The position numbers and the translations under genes were made by a program. A stretch of 64,000 bases of DNA, taken from contig NC_092570.1 in assembly GCF_037975245.1 (NCBI RefSeq), positions 8,369,001 to 8,433,000 on the forward strand, given 5' to 3'. The stretch comes from Apostichopus japonicus. Its lineage: Eukaryota > Echinodermata > Holothuroidea > Aspidochirotida > Stichopodidae. Under the pieces are notes generated by a model. The model was not told where the DNA came from. It worked only from the letters and a program-made list of their open reading frames with translations, and ran no database searches. Below are positions 21,701-31,695 of the stretch, in pieces. The first letter of the stretch is position 1. Each line of letters starts with the position of its first letter.

Positions 21701-23214
21701 ATTCTACTATGAGCACGTGCTCAAGTGCTCATCTAAACGACTCTCTTTTGATCACGGTGTGTGCTCTTTTGCTCTTCGAGTCACTCATTTTGTGCTCACG
21801 TGCTCATCACATGAACCACATCATGCGTTTATGTTTTGTTGCTTATTCTACTATGAGCACGTGCTCAAGTGCTCATCTAAACGACTCTCTTTTGATCACG
21901 GTGTGCTCTTTTGCTCTTTGAGTCACTCATTTTGTACTCGGTTTCACACAGTTAAGGGTGTGCTGTAAACAATGCACTTTTACTCTCCTTATATGACATT
22001 ACCAGTCCGTCATGACTAGATGAAGCTCCTATCTAATCTAGTGGCGACTTTACGACTATGCCTGTTATTAAAATGGGGCAAAAATAAATAAATAAATAAA
22101 GCCAAAGACAAAAAATGTCAACACATGCAAGTTTAGTATCTCCCTTCTAATTATATCAGCCTACGTACCGTGAATAAAACTAGACCGTCAAAGTGGAAAC
22201 ATATATCATCCTTAGTGAATATGCACGTTTTGAAAACGGGTAAAAACAAATCAATACAAAATAGACACAAAGACACAGATTGCATGTTTAACGGAGAAAA
22301 GCCTGCTCTTTCTGGATTATTTGGTGGTCCTAAAAAGAGCCGTTGAATTCGATCAATCTATTTCATCTTGAATGACCTTGGTTCCAATGTATGGTGTTTT
22401 CTGGATACAACTTGAAAATTCCTTTCTGCAGTTTTTGTACCATGTGATGTGGCATGGGATTGCCCGGGTGAGGTCTTTGGTAGCTATATATCTAAGTTAT
22501 AGGGAATATGGGTATACGTTACAAAGTGGGTTTGCCCGAGTGAGAAAATTATATCGCACGTCCAAGCAATGCATCTAAAATATATCCCATATAATATGAT
22601 ATACGGTCCTTTCTTACTCATTAGTATGGGCAATCTCAAAAATCAAAGTCATGCACAGTGTATACTATTAGAGGCGATCTCATATTGGTATCGTACTGAT
22701 GGGCGATCAATACATATATACATATATCAAATAGATATATATCACCATACATCAAATTATGGTTGGAATTGCACGGGTGTGATCATTGGTGGCTACATCT
22801 AAGTTATAGGGAATCTGGGTATGTTACAAAGTGGGATTGCACGGGTGCTATCATAGTCGCTACATCTAATAGGGGATCGGGGTACATCAACAAATTGGGA
22901 TTACACGGGTGCGATCTGGGGCCCTCCCTACTGAGACCATGTTTTGTCGAACTCTGTCTTCTGTGAAACTGATGAAGTCTTTGTCGGTTTTTATGCCATT
23001 CGTACTGTTTTTGATCCTTTTTTGTTTTCTTTGTCTTCTTTTCTTCTTATTTTGCAGATGTTTGTCCACTTTTGATTACCTCATAAATTCCGTTGTTATT
23101 GTTGGATCAACCATATTAGTATTAGCTGTAACTGTAGCTAACTTCAAATCGATCGAATTTAGTGATACCGAATCCTTTACATCTAACAAGCCCTGCTATC
23201 TTCAACATTGGTGA
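12735..23214 (+). CDS. Aa_trans-family (SLC32/SLC36/AVT-like) amino acid transporter, 8 exons
   Basis: Exons by GT-AG junctions: 12735-12839, 15144-15270, 15624-15792, 17060-17242, 19356-19606, 20763-20977, 21337-21529, 23058-23214 (stop TGA). All phases agree, but the exons total 1400 nt, one base short of a frame. The gap localises to the A-run at 20872-20875; allowing one extra base gives 466 residues. The first 45 or so residues are acidic and polar (MADDSFPLKD start). Then comes the family hallmark AGTGVLVLPVA (about residues 60-70), and about ten hydrophobic segments follow, ending near residue 445. GTPKDFW, GHAIYPTIQHDMR and LLNPVFQDVEE match conserved loop positions of PF01490. Members move neutral amino acids, usually with protons, across vesicular or plasma membranes. 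The substrate cannot be told from sequence. Introns contain LINE, SINE and minisatellite insertions. Confidence 0.92.
13673..14845 (+). mobile_element. 5'-truncated L2/CR1-like LINE (reverse transcriptase C-terminal part)
   Basis: It lies in intron 1 of the transporter, in the same orientation. An open frame to 14575 starts inside the reverse transcriptase and holds the catalytic motif YADDTQIYLSF (about 13708-13742). It then runs through the thumb and C-terminal region, with the LRDLHWLPIHRRI and FSAAGPKLWNSLP blocks typical of L2/CR1-type elements. Motifs A and B of the polymerase and the endonuclease are missing, so the copy is dead on arrival. A ~270-bp 3' region ends in TTTATT/ATT repeats near 14803-14845, the usual 3' tail of these elements. 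The 300-codon frame is still intact, so insertion is not very old. Confidence 0.88.
16123..16440 (+). mobile_element. tRNA-derived SINE, type 1 (intron 3 of transporter)
   Basis: An A-box-like TGGTCAAGTGG (16137-16147) is followed about 46 bases later by a B-box-like GGTTCGGGG (16192-16200), the split Pol III promoter of a tRNA head. The body carries a block around 'aagcccttgcgggtttctccc' and ends in ATTATTATGATGATATTAT. The B box has decayed from the GGTTCGANTCC consensus, so it is probably inactive. The L2-like tail suggests mobilisation by that LINE class. Confidence 0.6.
18040..18078. mobile_element. Minimal (39-bp) derivative of the TATGGAAC transposon family
   Basis: It starts TATGGAAC and ends GTTCCATA. 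The interior 'attgaataaatgttaacatggc' matches the right terminus of the 557-bp element at 40993-41549. Flanks CGCGCG and CGCACG agree at 5 of 6 bases, in line with the 6-bp target duplications of the larger copies. It looks like a right end joined to only the first eight bases of a left end. Confidence 0.55.
18307..18472. repeat. 166-bp foldback hairpin with 47-bp perfect arms
   Basis: Bases 18307-18353 are an exact reverse complement of 18426-18472. The inner 70 bases are themselves an imperfect inverted repeat (GATGCACTCGGGC facing GCCCTCGTGCATC), leaving a loop of about four bases near 18390. The motif GAGTAACGCACG in the arms recurs in a diverged neighbour near 18192, so it is a repeat family, probably a foldback MITE. 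No clear target duplication was found. It lies in intron 4 of the transporter. Confidence 0.85.
19849..20005 (+). repeat. Dispersed repeat, copy 2
   Basis: It matches 11540-11730 in the same orientation, including 'ctactctcgggaggtcaccc', 'cagggtgaccg' and the GT-rich end. It lies in intron 5 of the transporter. Confidence 0.65.
20872..20875 (+). other. One-base frame break in transporter exon 6
   Basis: Upstream of this AAAA run the exon reads ...YGDYLRNKESVFEVLQPSPIPK. Downstream the conserved frame TIPLLLITIHVVCGF continues only if the run had one more A; otherwise a TAG stop follows within about 15 codons. A 14-nt GT-AG stretch upstream (20849-20862) would also restore the frame but is far too short to be a spliced intron. 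The rest of the gene is intact, so a homopolymer sequencing error or a recent allele is likelier than an old pseudogene. Confidence 0.85.
21068..21295 (-). mobile_element. tRNA-derived SINE, type 2 (copy 1)
   Basis: Read on the minus strand, it begins CGGAG, has an A-box-like region (TAGCTAGTGGTTAACG) and an exact B box GTTCGATTC (21229-21237 on +). A conserved body with 'gaccgaag' and 'gcaagcaggaactc' follows, ending in GATC. It is homologous to 55203-55428 and 24818-24989. It lies in intron 6 of the transporter, antisense to it. Confidence 0.75.
21565..21945 (+). repeat. 144-bp tandem repeat, about 2.7 copies
   Basis: Units start at 21565, 21709 and 21853, each with 'atgagcac.tgctca'. The period of 144 bp is a multiple of three, so a long open frame appears, but it has no protein features. 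Within the unit the palindrome GAGCACGTGCTC (21711-21722 and 21855-21866) contains a CACGTG E-box core, and GCTCACGTGCTC adds further copies of that core. It begins 35 bases after the exon 7 donor of the transporter. Confidence 0.9.
22437..22925 (+). repeat. ~67-bp minisatellite, interrupted
   Basis: Diverged units share 'gggattgc.cgggtg.gatc', 'gctacatctaagttatagggaat' and 'gttacaaagtggg'. One and a half copies lie at 22447-22545. About two and a half more lie at 22762-22917, after an unrelated stretch with ATATACATAT runs. It is in the last intron of the transporter. Confidence 0.7.
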
Positions 23215-24523
23215 ATGTTTTAAAGCATTCACGGGTTCTGGGTGTCTACAATTTCAGTTATATATTGGCAAAGTATTTGCATTGTTCGGAAGCTTATAGT
23301 GGTGAAATGAATTGGATCTATGTGTAAATGCCCATGGTTAGGGGTGTCAATAAGGTTCGACGTGCCCCCTCCCCCCCCCCCCGGCCTTCGTCGTGACGCC
23401 CTGCACATTGTTTTGTTGGGCTAAATTTGAAAAACAATAGTGGTATTTGAGGAATTGTATGGATTTCCTTCCATGATCTGAATAAGTAATCTTCTTTACA
23501 TATTTTTAAACGAAGAAATATCTATACACAAGTAATTTATGTATTTCTTGCAAGCAACATCGGGGAATTTAGGATGCCTGTGTTTGGTAGCATTGAAAAC
23601 GCTTTGTGGCGTCTTAATCTGTTTTTTTTTAGATCAGTTCTATATATGATCCTATTTTACTTCTATTGGGTATAACGAGGCTAAATCAGAGGATGTGCTT
23701 GACTAAGTCCACTCAGGCTTTGAAGACCACTCCAAATAACCTTTCAGTGGTGAAATCGGTAAAGATGAATAACAACTTGATGTTTATGGACGGAGGGAGA
23801 ATTGGGATGGTTCCATATTGTTCTTCACGCCTATAGTGCTACAGACTTATGTGCTTGTAACACGAAGGTGGTAACCTCTTATATTAGTCTTGTTCAAGAC
23901 CGTGGATGTCTGTTGTCAGTATTATACTCACGATCTCGAATTTCTACCAGCCCGCCCTCTAATTTCACCTCAGTTAGCTGTTCGGAGTATGAAGGCTTCA
24001 CGGAATAAAAATGAGGTCGTCGTCAAATAGTAAGATGACGAATAGTCGGTCGTATTATACAGCTTGGGAAGAAAAAAACAGACAGTCTAGATATATAGAC
24101 TATAGTAACCTCTAGATTTTACAGTTTATAATGTTCCTGGGATGTAACTTACATAGCCAAAAAGTCTACACTGGATAACCTGCGTATGTATCCAACTAGG
24201 TTTGCCCCAAACTAGCTAGTAAAATAACGACGGTTAGGGCAATTTAAAATTGCTCTAAAAGTGATACATTGGCCAAAAATTGTCTGCAGGTAGTGTTTGG
24301 TAAAGTATATTTCTCTAGAATTATGGCTAATTGAAACCGCCTAAGGTTAAAGATTTCGTATGTTAGTTAAGGGGGAGAACTACTCTTCCCTGCAGGTCAT
24401 ATGAAACCGATATAATATAACAGCCTATAGTAGTAGAGATTTACATTAACACAGTACTATATTTGAGAGCAGTGAGATGAGCATTTTCCTCTCATTTTAA
24501 CATTTAAAACTCGTTTATGATGA
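23215..24523. other. Likely transporter 3'UTR and downstream DNA
   Basis: The first canonical AATAAA after the stop is at 24004-24009, a candidate polyadenylation signal about 790 bases into the 3'UTR. A G/C-tract block at 23340-23400 resembles hAT MITE interiors but has no bounded ends. No gene was recognised. Confidence 0.35.
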
Positions 24524-24614
24524 TGACGTCATATACAGTGATAGTTATGAGTATACGGCACACAGTGTAAGCCCGGAATCCCATGCATGACGTCACATCT
24601 ACAGCGTGACGTCA
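24524..24614. promoter_or_regulatory. Cluster of three CRE palindromes
   Basis: Three exact TGACGTCA sites, the full CREB/ATF consensus, lie at 24524-24531, 24588-24595 and 24607-24614, two of them only 19 bases apart start to start. CREs clustered like this are commonly enhancers or promoters. The position, about 1.3 kb downstream of the transporter and not next to a recognised start, leaves the target unclear. Function is inferred from motif density only. Confidence 0.35.
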
Positions 24615-24817
24615 CGAATGTCTGGCACGGTACGTAAAAGCGCAGCAGTGTCAACAGATTCCATGTAGTAGGCCTAGCCTACTAACTATAGCACACATTT
24701 TTTGCGCAGACCACCATATGTTGCTAATGTTTAGTGATAGTGCAGTAATGATATTCTCCAGTACCATGACATTATGAGATAGTTATACAGCAGAGGATGT
24801 GCTTCACTAAAAAAAAC

Positions 24818-24989
24818 CCAGCTCGAATCACTCCAAGATTAATGTATGTCGTCCAGTTACAGAGTTGTTGACAATTGACAATTCATAATCATGGACGTGA
24901 AATATGAATAAAAGAGACTGACTTCGGTCAGCTTGCGGCTTTGATAAGCCAATGAGGCTTGTTCGCGAGTTCCTGCTTGCAGGAGGATC
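24818..24989 (+). mobile_element. tRNA-derived SINE, type 2 (copy 2, head truncated)
   Basis: It is the plus-strand counterpart of 55203-55428, beginning just at the B box (GCTCGAATCACTCC) and running through 'gactgacttcggtcagc', 'gataagccaatgaggctt' and 'gcaggaggatc'. The tRNA A-box half is absent, so it is a 5'-truncated copy and cannot be transcribed from its own promoter. Confidence 0.75.
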
Positions 24990-25616
24990 TAAAGTACATA
25001 CAGTATAGCAGTTGGATGAATTCAAATTGTTATTCTGCAGGTAATACCGCCCATCGCTATACCGACGCTATAGGCATACTGTACGGAATGTACAACTAAT
25101 TAACCTTAGTTCGTTCGTTTGGTACAGAAGAAACATTGGGAAGTTTGCTTTAGTTTCCTCATTAATTGCTATTATATTGAACAAAGTTCAAAGTATAACC
25201 AAATTAAAAATGCTAAATTTTGGTTGGATTATTAGTAAACCATTTTCTGTGTCCTTAATTTGTCTTGTTTTCCTTCGTTTTCCTTTCTTTTTCTTAATGT
25301 TTGTGCTTTTGTGTTTTTTTTTTCATTTCGTTTTGCTTGTTTGCTTTGTTTTTTTTTTTGGCGATGGGAGATGGGTTCAATACCCGGGGGGGGGGGGATA
25401 GACAACTTCCACAGCCTGGTGTGCATTCAGTTGATCACTATAAAAATTACTTTAAAAATCACTTTAACATTAATTTCAGTTAAATCTGCAAAGACGTTAG
25501 AAACCGCGTCAATTCTTAATGCTGTATATAGAGTTGTCTTTATTAACGGTCAGCCTAATTAACTCAAGTGGTCACTCTCGGCTCGACAAGTCCGACTTGT
25601 TAACGTCACGTTCTCC

Positions 25617-25677
25617 CTTCTTCTTCTTCTTCTTCTTCTTCTTCTTCTTCTTCTTCTTCTTCTTCTTCTTCTTCTTT
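25617..25677 (+). repeat. (TTC)n microsatellite
   Basis: About 20 uninterrupted CTT/TTC triplets, a polypurine/polypyrimidine tract. Frames across it give poly-Phe or poly-Arg and are not genes. Confidence 0.97.
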
Positions 25678-26132
25678 TGCTTATCAAGTGTAGAACTGAT
25701 GTTGAATTAAACATGAAGTTATCTCGGCTCTCGTCATCAAGGTCAATATAGAAAAGATCCTTTTGAAAAATGAAACAATATCGTCGTGGAGATTCTCGTC
25801 GATAAAACATAAAATTACAACTCACAGAATTAAGTACGCCTGTTAGTTTATTGAAGCTTAGAAATAAGTCAAATATGTTGTTGTTTTTTATTAGTTTTTG
25901 ACCTTTTAGTGATTACCAGCGGCATAATTGACTTAGATGCTGGTTCGGTATACAGCCTTGCAATGCATGCACGTTCTATATACTCAGTTTCAGTGGATGC
26001 CCTCACTGTTGTTACAGTTGTTGTTGTTTTTTCCAAAGTATAATTTTTCCACCAGATTCTCATCATCCTGGACACGTCTTTTTTGCCAGAATGATTCTAG
26101 AGTATGTTGTTATAACTTGGAGAATTCATATC

Positions 26133-27907
26133 CAGTGGCGTAGCCAGGATTTTTTCAGTGGGGAGGGGGGCGCTGGGGGGCTTGAACATTTCCTGGGGGC
26201 CTTGACCATTTTTTGTTACTATCTAAGCGGAGCGCCACCATGAGTTGGCGCGCAGCGCACAGAAAATGTTTAGCTAAAAAGGCCTCCTAGATCGTTGGAA
26301 ATGACACTTCCCAGGCCTTCTAAGCTGCTCTAAAGTTTTCTCAACATCCTTTATTTTGAAATCCCATGTTTTGATATGGTCATCAAATAGTTTAGTGAAA
26401 TGAAAAAAAAAAACAATCTTGTAAGTTACTTTGAAATATCATGACATATCTTTTGTGAGTTTCACACCGGCATTGACATTTTTCGACAAATCTGCAAATT
26501 GCGCGTGGAAAATAAAGAAAGATTGACTGGGCTTTCAGCCAAGTAACATACTGAAATGACCGAACTATATGTCAAACTGACATCAAAGATTGCGTCTGAA
26601 ATATTATTAGGGTGATAGACTGATTGGCCGGCAGTGGCGGGGCTAGGGGTTTTGGTCAGGGGGCGAGAATGGCCTGTAGGGGCGCTTTCGATACTATCTA
26701 AGCGGAGCGCCACCACAGGTTGGCGCGGAGCGTACAGATTTTTTTTGAGTAAAGATATTCCCTAGATCGCCGGAAATGACCCTTTCCGGGCCTTGCTAAT
26801 TTGCAGATAAACGAAGAATAAATATGTGTCATCGCCATTTGTGACAAGTCGGAAGTTTATATGGGTGTTGAAAGTACATGCGCTTCATCACAATCCCTGT
26901 GGCATCTTTATGAGTGCTCATGTTTTCGAAAAAATAGATCGAACACCCCGTACAGTTCTTGGAAAGAGTTTCGTACAACAGAATTAAGTGCCGATAAATT
27001 AAATACCGCCGTACGTTAGAGTATTTTGTCAGTAAACTACACCAACAAAATGTGACAAATGTCAATAGGTAGATGAGAGTGCAATTAAAAAGTCAATAAT
27101 CGCGAATAAGTAAAAACAAGCTGAAAAGGGCACCAGCAGTCCATTTGAGTCCGTCAGGGGGGGAGGGGCATCCGCCCCTGCGCCCCTGACTGTTTGGACG
27201 CTCCGCCACTGTTGGCCGGTAGTTCTCAGCGATAGTGTTGTCTCCTTTCTTGAAAATTTGTTTTTTTAGCGGTTTAAAGAGCATCAGGGTACGTCCCAGA
27301 AGTGAAAACCCGATTGAAAATGTAACAGGGTATCGAGGCAATGACGCGAGCAATGATGTGAGAAATGATGTCAGCATTTTTTACCTTTTAACATCTTCTT
27401 TGGCATTCAAGTACCTGGAAACCACCTTTCTATAAGGGTATAGTATTGCTCACTAGCTTGTTTGATCAGTTAATGCGCACTGGTTACAAGATACCGATTG
27501 GCTGTTTGTATTAGTATTTATTTGTATGTTAGGGATTATGGATATTTTAAAAAGAGTGACAAAGGCAAAGTTTGCCCGAACAGTCGAACACACAGATGCA
27601 GTAGTAAACATTATGTGCGTTGTAGTCTTGTAGAGCAGGAATTATATTATTCGACGGTCGTTAACATGCGTTTTCAGTACAGTGCGACAACTGTAGACTT
27701 CTCGGCCTATGCGCTGTCACGTCAGGTTTTTCAGCAACTATAGCCTACTGCCGGTCCGCGGTCGAAGGGTCGTTCACGAGTGGTCATCATGGAATTTCGA
27801 GACCATTCAGACCAATGATATATTTTTCGCACATGTAATTTTTTTTCGACACCCAAAATCCCAGTGGGGGCGACTGTCGCCCCCCCCCCCTCGTAGCTAC
27901 GCCACTG
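26133..27907. mobile_element. 1.8-kb hAT-like element, host of a nested insertion
   Basis: The left end CAGTGGCGTAGCCAGG (26133) is matched by the inverted right end GTAGCTACGCCACTG (ends 27907). Flanks TTCATATC (26125-26132) and TTCATAAC (27908-27915) agree at 7 of 8 bases. Removing the nested 26632-27211 element and one target duplication leaves about 1.2 kb. No transposase frame was recognised, so it is non-autonomous. Confidence 0.82.
26632..27211. mobile_element. hAT MITE nested inside 26133-27907
   Basis: Ends CAGTGGCGGGGCTAGG and GACGCTCCGCCACTG share the first nine TIR bases. An exact 8-bp target duplication TTGGCCGG flanks it (26624-26631 and 27212-27219). It shares the 'ctaagcggagcgccacca' block with its host element, so the two are related families, with this copy the younger. 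Confidence 0.9.
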
Positions 27908-29148
27908 TTCATAACTAAGTCAATGAATATGTTGAGGGTGCCGGGTGGTACGGTAGTCAAATTCTTGCTGAACGACTCAACATGCAGCAGTGACCGTTAT
28001 TTGGTTTTCATCACATTTTGATGAAGGGGAATGGGGCGGGGTGGGAGGGGCTGGGGTGTTGCTGATTTACCTTTAGTATTCCAGCGTATAGGATTATATT
28101 CCTCTACATTCTCAATCTAGCATTATACAATAGGGCCAATGCATCATTTTCATTCATTTTCGTGGACTGTATTATTCTCATTTTTCTGAAGCTGAAGATC
28201 CGCTTATATAGGGATGAACCGTAAGTTTTATTTCAGACCCAGATTTGAGTATTGTTGATTCTGACGGTTCGTTTGTTTTATGTTAGGTTTCCTATGCTAC
28301 TTTATTCTAGCAGCTGCACAGAAAAAAGAAAAGGAATAATCTACGTAAAAATAAAATATAAAGTTACAGCAACAACAATAGAACCACCAGAAGACATAAT
28401 GAAAAAAGAGAAATAATAGGAAATCGTTCCAAGTCGATAAAGGAGAAATTGAAATTAAACACTACATAAATGTATATTGCCGTGTAGCGTGCAGTATAAA
28501 CCATACATAATCTATGTGTTGATGACTTAGTTTAGGGAATTGCGATCATAAAAACAACAGTTTTTCGCTAATGCATCTTCGCTGCTTATATATCTATACG
28601 GTGGCAGATTCGGTTACTTAGCAACAATTATTGTGCGCATGTACAACCCATTTAAGTAGCGAGGCCTGACAAAATGTGTGCGTGCGCGATCATACAAGGA
28701 ATTTCAGCTTCACGTAAAGAATGGACGTATATATCTCGGAATTTATTAAGACGGTGAGCTGGCTTACAATGTAGACAATTACAAGAATGGTGGAGCATGC
28801 CGTGTAGAAGATAACTAAACTGTGAAGCAGAAGACTGGGAGGTGAGTATATGACTTTTGTGGTGAATCTGGCAGTAGCTCTTGTTTTTTATTACCGGTTT
28901 ACTTCTTCTCAGTATAAAATGAAACATAATAAGTAACATGTAAACATATCTTATTCGCGAGTGACCGCAAACTATTAATATAAACATCTATATACTATAT
29001 CTAAATATCTAAAACATTCCAACACTTAAACATAGATGTCTGGTATATGACTGCTAATATATATATTTATATAAAAAAATTATACAGATATGGGTACACC
29101 CTATATATCAAAGAATTTGCATTAATACCCATATCACTTTGGGCACGT

Positions 29149-29149
29149 A

Positions 29150-29205
<56 letters not shown>

Positions 29206-29285
29206 GTATATATTTATATGTATATTATGTATATATGTATATATATATGTATATGTATATATATATATGTATACATATGTGTATA

Positions 29286-29331
<46 letters not shown>
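29149..29331. repeat. (AT)n microsatellite with GTAT variants
   Basis: About 180 bp of AT dinucleotides with scattered G substitutions. Frames through it give Tyr/Ile strings and are rejected as genes. Confidence 0.97.
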
Positions 29332-29333
<2 letters not shown>

Positions 29334-31456
29334 GACAATGTGTCTAACTATTGGCCTATATAATATCATCTTATAAGACGCGGTCAAAACAACTTTTAGT
29401 CTCATAGCGTGCATGTATATAGAGCTATATTGCTTCACTGACTCAGTGTCTGTTTGGACTTTCTTATGACATTAATCTATATTGCATGTTAATGCCGGAT
29501 TTTATGCATGTCCATTTATCAATCGTATAACGGAACATGCGTTAATGAAGAGCGTAATGGACTCTCCATGGTGTTCCAGTGTGTTTGAGTTTAACAACTG
29601 GGATCATATATGTAGTACCGACAAGCAGAATAATGTAAATGATGAAGGAAAAGACAATTGCTTGTTCGTTCGTTCGTTCGTTTGTTCGTTCAATCTTGTG
29701 TATCTCCAAATATGCGTAAAGACAAAACTTTCTTGGACACGTGAATGTACTTTATACATCTGAGTTCCAATTTTTTGATTCCTAGACTATAAATAGATTC
29801 CACAGAGCGCCAGTTGACGTGTATGGTTATTAGAAAAATGCATAATATTTAGATGAATCGTTTCAAGTTGAACATTTATTGTAGTATTTCAGAATACGCG
29901 AGCGTCGAGTATAAATTTCAATTTCAAAATGAAATAGATTTATATATGAACAATTTATATGGATATATAATGATATGTTTATGAAAGTGAGAAATTAATT
30001 CAAATGTAGCCGGTATCGTCTACTAATGATATAATCTTGAATTGGTTCCTTGGAATTATTTCTTCCATGGAACAAGTGTCGTATACTGACCTTGAAGGGG
30101 GATGTATAGGTTCACACAGTCGTATATCACTTTCGTTGATAACCACTCATTATATGTACATATAGGGTATAGAGGGGAGGACCATAGGCAAGTGGCCCGG
30201 TGGCTTGATAGGGCCCGGGAAATATGGGATAAGAATAATGTATTCTCATTTGTATTCATACATAATGAAAGAAGAAGATTGTAAAAAATGACCCGGTAAC
30301 ATAATTGGCGTATACTTTGATATACGGTACGAGGCCTGCATACCCCCCCCCCCCCCTTCCCACCATTTACTTGTAATCTGTGAGGGCGTAGGCTCCACCG
30401 TTGGAAATCCAACATTTGTAAACAAGACGTCCACACGTCAGTCTTCTAAATTTGCTTTGTTTCTGTATCCAGCATAGCATGTACGTATATATATACTTAC
30501 GGTATTCTGTAATGCTATATATAGCTGCAGAAGTGCTGAATCGTATGCGACCGAACGACACAAGCAAAATAATTCCAAAATAATCGTTCTCGCTTATTTA
30601 CGTCTTTTACATAACACTAAATGGTGATATTCTTGTTCTTCGCCTAATTACTGATCGGTACAACGAAATATTAACTTGATTTTGAATTGTCCTTGTTTTG
30701 TTATATAAGATGAGACTTCAGCCTGAGGTTGTCAATCTATACGTGTTGAGTTACGGGGCTTTACGGAATTAACGACACACTGACGACAGAGAGAAAAAAA
30801 CGTATATATGTGTTATTATCAAAACAAGAACAAATGGATTCTTATATCAACAGAGACTGAGATATTAGTGTAGTTTCAGCAGCGTCTGGACAAAAACCTG
30901 TCAAAATAGGAATTAGAAGAATCTGACAAAAAGACAAATCAATACAATATATATGTAGGCCCATGCATGCTTATACGGTGTATACGTAATAACCTACATT
31001 AGTCATTTTCCCTACAACTTAATCTAACTATATCGATATTATAGAGAAATCAAATGTAACCCCCATATTTTCAGTTGTTGCTATTGTTAGCCCTGGAGCA
31101 ACTGTCCTGCATGCATGGTGATATTATATATACATATAAATAAAATGAAATGTCAATACTATATCTATATATATATATATATAGAAACTAGCAATAATAG
31201 ATCATTCTAGCCCTAATCTCCTGAACAAAAGGTCTGAAATCCTCGCAAGCTGCAGACACCAACCAAAACACCCCCAAAATAAAGTCAAGACTAAGATGAA
31301 AGAGAGATAGCTTTTTAGTACACCTCCTGACGATTACTAGTAAGCATGAAACTCTGAGTAGAGGTTTGGCTGCAAAATTCAAAATTTACATTACGCTCTT
31401 CTTCATAACGCGGAATTGAGCACTCTGTCGTGTTCTACTTGGAACATTTTATACAC

Positions 31457-31695
<239 letters not shown>

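Noticed and set aside
21549-21968. 118- and 131-codon overlapping frames
   Set aside because: Both are products of the 144-bp tandem repeat whose period is a multiple of three.
29047-29438. Tyr/Ile-rich open frames over AT arrays (also 31403-31750, 53587-53787)
   Set aside because: Microsatellite translations, open on both strands only because AT and GTAT repeats contain no stop codons in those frames.
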